Assembly (NCBI GenBank): GCA_003250235.1
Contig: QKGY01000197.1
Location: 1-7,129, forward strand
Direction of reading: 5' to 3'
Length of the DNA stretch: 7,129 nucleotides
From: Desulfuromonadaceae bacterium
Lineage (GTDB): Bacteria > Desulfobacterota > Desulfuromonadia > Desulfuromonadales > SZUA-540
Below the pieces are notes generated by a model that did no database searches, was not told where the DNA came from, and saw only the letters and a program-made list of their open reading frames with translations. The number at the start of each line of letters is the position of its first letter. Within the stretch, counting starts at the first letter, position 1. The translations under genes were made by a program, and so were the position numbers. This document shows positions 5,427-7,129 of this stretch, piece by piece.

Positions 5427-7129
5427 ATGAACAAAACCACAGAAGAATTCGAAACCTTATCGGTCGACGAGGCTCTCCACGCCTTGCAGAGCAATAAGAC
5501 GAACGGGCTTGCCGCGCAGGAAGCCTCGCGGCGTCTGAGCCAATACGGATTCAACGAAATCCCCGAAAAGACGGAATCGCTGGCGCACCGGGTTCTTCGG
5601 CGGTTCTGGGGGCCGATTCCCTGGATGATCGAAGCGGCGGCGCTGCTTTCCGCCGTGGTCGGCAAATGGGACGATTTCACCATCATCCTGATCCTGCTGA
5701 TCACCAATGTCGGCATCGACTTCTGGCAGGAGTCCAAGGCCCTGAGCGCGCTCAAGGTGCTCAAGGAAAAACTCGCCAAGAAAGCCCTCGTTCTGCGCGA
5801 CGGCCGGTTCCAGACGATCGATGCGCGGGAGCTGGTGCCCGGGGATATCCTCAAGGTCAAGATCGGCGACCTCGTTCCCGCCGATATCAAGCTCATCGAC
5901 GGCGACTACATCCAGTCCGACCAGTCGGCTCTGACGGGAGAGTCGCTGCCGGTCAACAAGAAGCGAGGGGAAATCGCCTATTCCAACTCCATCGTCAAGC
6001 AGGGCGAGATGTTGGGCCTGGTGACCCAGACGGGGCTGAACACCTTTTTCGGCAAGACCGTCGCCCTGGTGGCACAGGCCGAACGCGAGGAGAAGAGCCA
6101 CTTCCAGAAGGCGGTGATCCAGATCGGCAATTACCTGATCCTGATCACGGTGTTGCTGGTGGTGCTCATCCTGATCACCGCCATGTTCCGTCACGAGGCT
6201 ATGCTGGAGATTCTGCGCTTCTGTCTCGTCCTTTCGGTTGCCGCCATTCCCGTGGCCATGCCGGCGATTTTGTCGGTCACTATGGCGGTGGGCGCCATGA
6301 ATCTGGCCAAGAAGCAGGCCATTGTCAGTCGTCTGGTGGCTATCGAGGAGCTTGCCGGCGTCGATGTCCTTTGCTCCGACAAAACCGGGACCCTGACCCA
6401 GAACCGCATGACCGTCTCGGATGTGGTGGTTTTCGGCGGCCATTCCCCGGAGGACTTGATGCTGTCCGCCGCCCTGGCCTCTCGGGAAGAGAACAGCGAC
6501 CCGATCGAGGTGCCGATCTTCGAGAATCTGCGCCAGACGGGACTGGCGGATAGGCTCGGAATCTACCGGCAGGAAGCGTTCACCCCCTTCGACCCGGTGA
6601 GTAAAAGGACGGAGGCCCGGGTCGTGAGCGAAGCGCAGAGCTTTCTCGTCACCAAAGGGGCTCCCCAGGTGATCCTCGCGCTCTGCCCTGAGGGCTCCGG
6701 CCAACGGGAGGTCATGAAAAAGGTGGAGGAGTTTGCCGCCAACGGGTTCCGCACCCTCGGCGTCGCCAGAAAGAATGACGGTGACGCGTCCTATGCGTTC
6801 ATCGGCCTGATCCCGCTTTTCGATCCTCCGCGCGACGACTCGAAGCCGACGATCGAAGAGGCGATGCGGCTGGGGCTCGATGTCAAGATGATCACCGGCG
6901 ACAACCTGGCTATTGCCCGGCACATCGCCAGGGAGCTCGCCATCGGCGACGACATCTACAATGCCCGCGAATTGAGCGGAGCCAGTACCCGTGAGCTGAT
7001 CCTGCTGGGCGAAATCATCGCCGGGGCCATCTATCGCAAGGTGGCTCCGAAGATCAGCGAAGAGGAGGCGGCGGATTTCGCCCAGAGCATCGTCGGTACC
7101 CTGGAACGGGAGTTCGAACATCTCAAGCT
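5427..7129 (+). CDS. Plasma-membrane proton-efflux-type (P3A) P-type ATPase, N-terminal part (runs off right edge)
   Basis: An open frame of 567 codons from ATG 5427-5429, with AGGGA six bases upstream. It continues past the window. The N-terminus lacks any CxxC metal-binding domain. The order is an N-terminal cytoplasmic region, two membrane segments near residues 64-95, the actuator domain with LTGES (169-173), two more membrane segments, with PVAMPA (275-280) in the second, the phosphorylation motif DKTGTLT with the aspartate at 318, KGAP (410-413) in the nucleotide-binding domain and MITGDN (488-493). PVAMPA in place of the CPC/CPx of copper or zinc pumps and PEGL-type Ca2+ pumps points to the P3A H+-ATPase class (yeast Pma1-like). 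The remaining hinge and C-terminal membrane segments lie outside. Its probable role is ATP-driven cation, most likely H+, export across the inner membrane. The ion is inferred from the class. It sits 57 bases after the unknown gene. Confidence 0.92.
   Translation, partial: MNKTTEEFETLSVDEALHALQSNKTNGLAAQEASRRLSQYGFNEIPEKTESLAHRVLRRFWGPIPWMIEAAALLSAVVGKWDDFTIILILLITNVGIDFWQESKALSALKVLKEKLAKKALVLRDGRFQTIDARELVPGDILKVKIGDLVPADIKLIDGDYIQSDQSALTGESLPVNKKRGEIAYSNSIVKQGEMLGLVTQTGLNTFFGKTVALVAQAEREEKSHFQKAVIQIGNYLILITVLLVVLILITAMFRHEAMLEILRFCLVLSVAAIPVAMPAILSVTMAVGAMNLAKKQAIVSRLVAIEELAGVDVLCSDKTGTLTQNRMTVSDVVVFGGHSPEDLMLSAALASREENSDPIEVPIFENLRQTGLADRLGIYRQEAFTPFDPVSKRTEARVVSEAQSFLVTKGAPQVILALCPEGSGQREVMKKVEEFAANGFRTLGVARKNDGDASYAFIGLIPLFDPPRDDSKPTIEEAMRLGLDVKMITGDNLAIARHIARELAIGDDIYNARELSGASTRELILLGEIIAGAIYRKVAPKISEEEAADFAQSIVGTLEREFEHLK

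Noticed and set aside
5457..7121. Long open frame (554 codons) on the minus strand
   Set aside because: It lies antisense to the ATPase, whose plus-strand frame holds all the family motifs. The translation is rich in His, Gln, Asp and Arg with no domain, typical of a GC-rich shadow frame.

Overview
The window looks like chromosomal DNA from a GC-rich Gram-negative anaerobe or facultative anaerobe. The combination of a TonB-dependent receptor, a NosL-type copper protein, a MacA/CcpA-type diheme cytochrome c peroxidase and a P3A-type ATPase fits the Desulfuromonadales/Geobacterales (Deltaproteobacteria sensu lato). That placement is inferred from gene content and not from a marker gene. Strand-consistent genes fill most of the window, and no tRNA, rRNA, CRISPR array or insertion sequence was seen.

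Left part (1-2431, all minus strand, read right to left): nosL, then a small exported Cys-rich protein of unknown function, then the N-terminal half of a TonB-dependent outer-membrane receptor that runs off the left edge. The three look like one metal-handling cassette, with an outer-membrane gate, a secreted thiol-rich protein and a periplasmic Cu(I)-type chaperone. Copper is the best guess for the metal, from NosL alone. The gaps between these genes carry several strong dyads: a 12-bp palindrome ahead of the Cys-rich gene, a hairpin ahead of the receptor, and two hairpins just after nosL. A candidate sigma-70 promoter for nosL has another dyad filling its spacer.

Middle (2673-4422, plus strand): an SlyD-like FKBP prolyl isomerase closed by a clear intrinsic terminator, then an exported diheme cytochrome c peroxidase with its own extended -10 promoter and a hairpin terminator. 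The peroxidase would reduce H2O2 in the periplasm with electrons from c-type cytochromes.

Right part (4590-7129, plus strand): a 259-residue protein I do not recognise, followed after 57 bases by the N-terminal two thirds of a plasma-membrane proton-efflux-type (P3A) P-type ATPase that runs off the right edge. The two may be co-transcribed.

The most interesting part for follow-up is the nosL / Cys-rich protein / TonB-receptor cassette with its operator-like dyads. The unknown gene linked to the P3A ATPase comes next.
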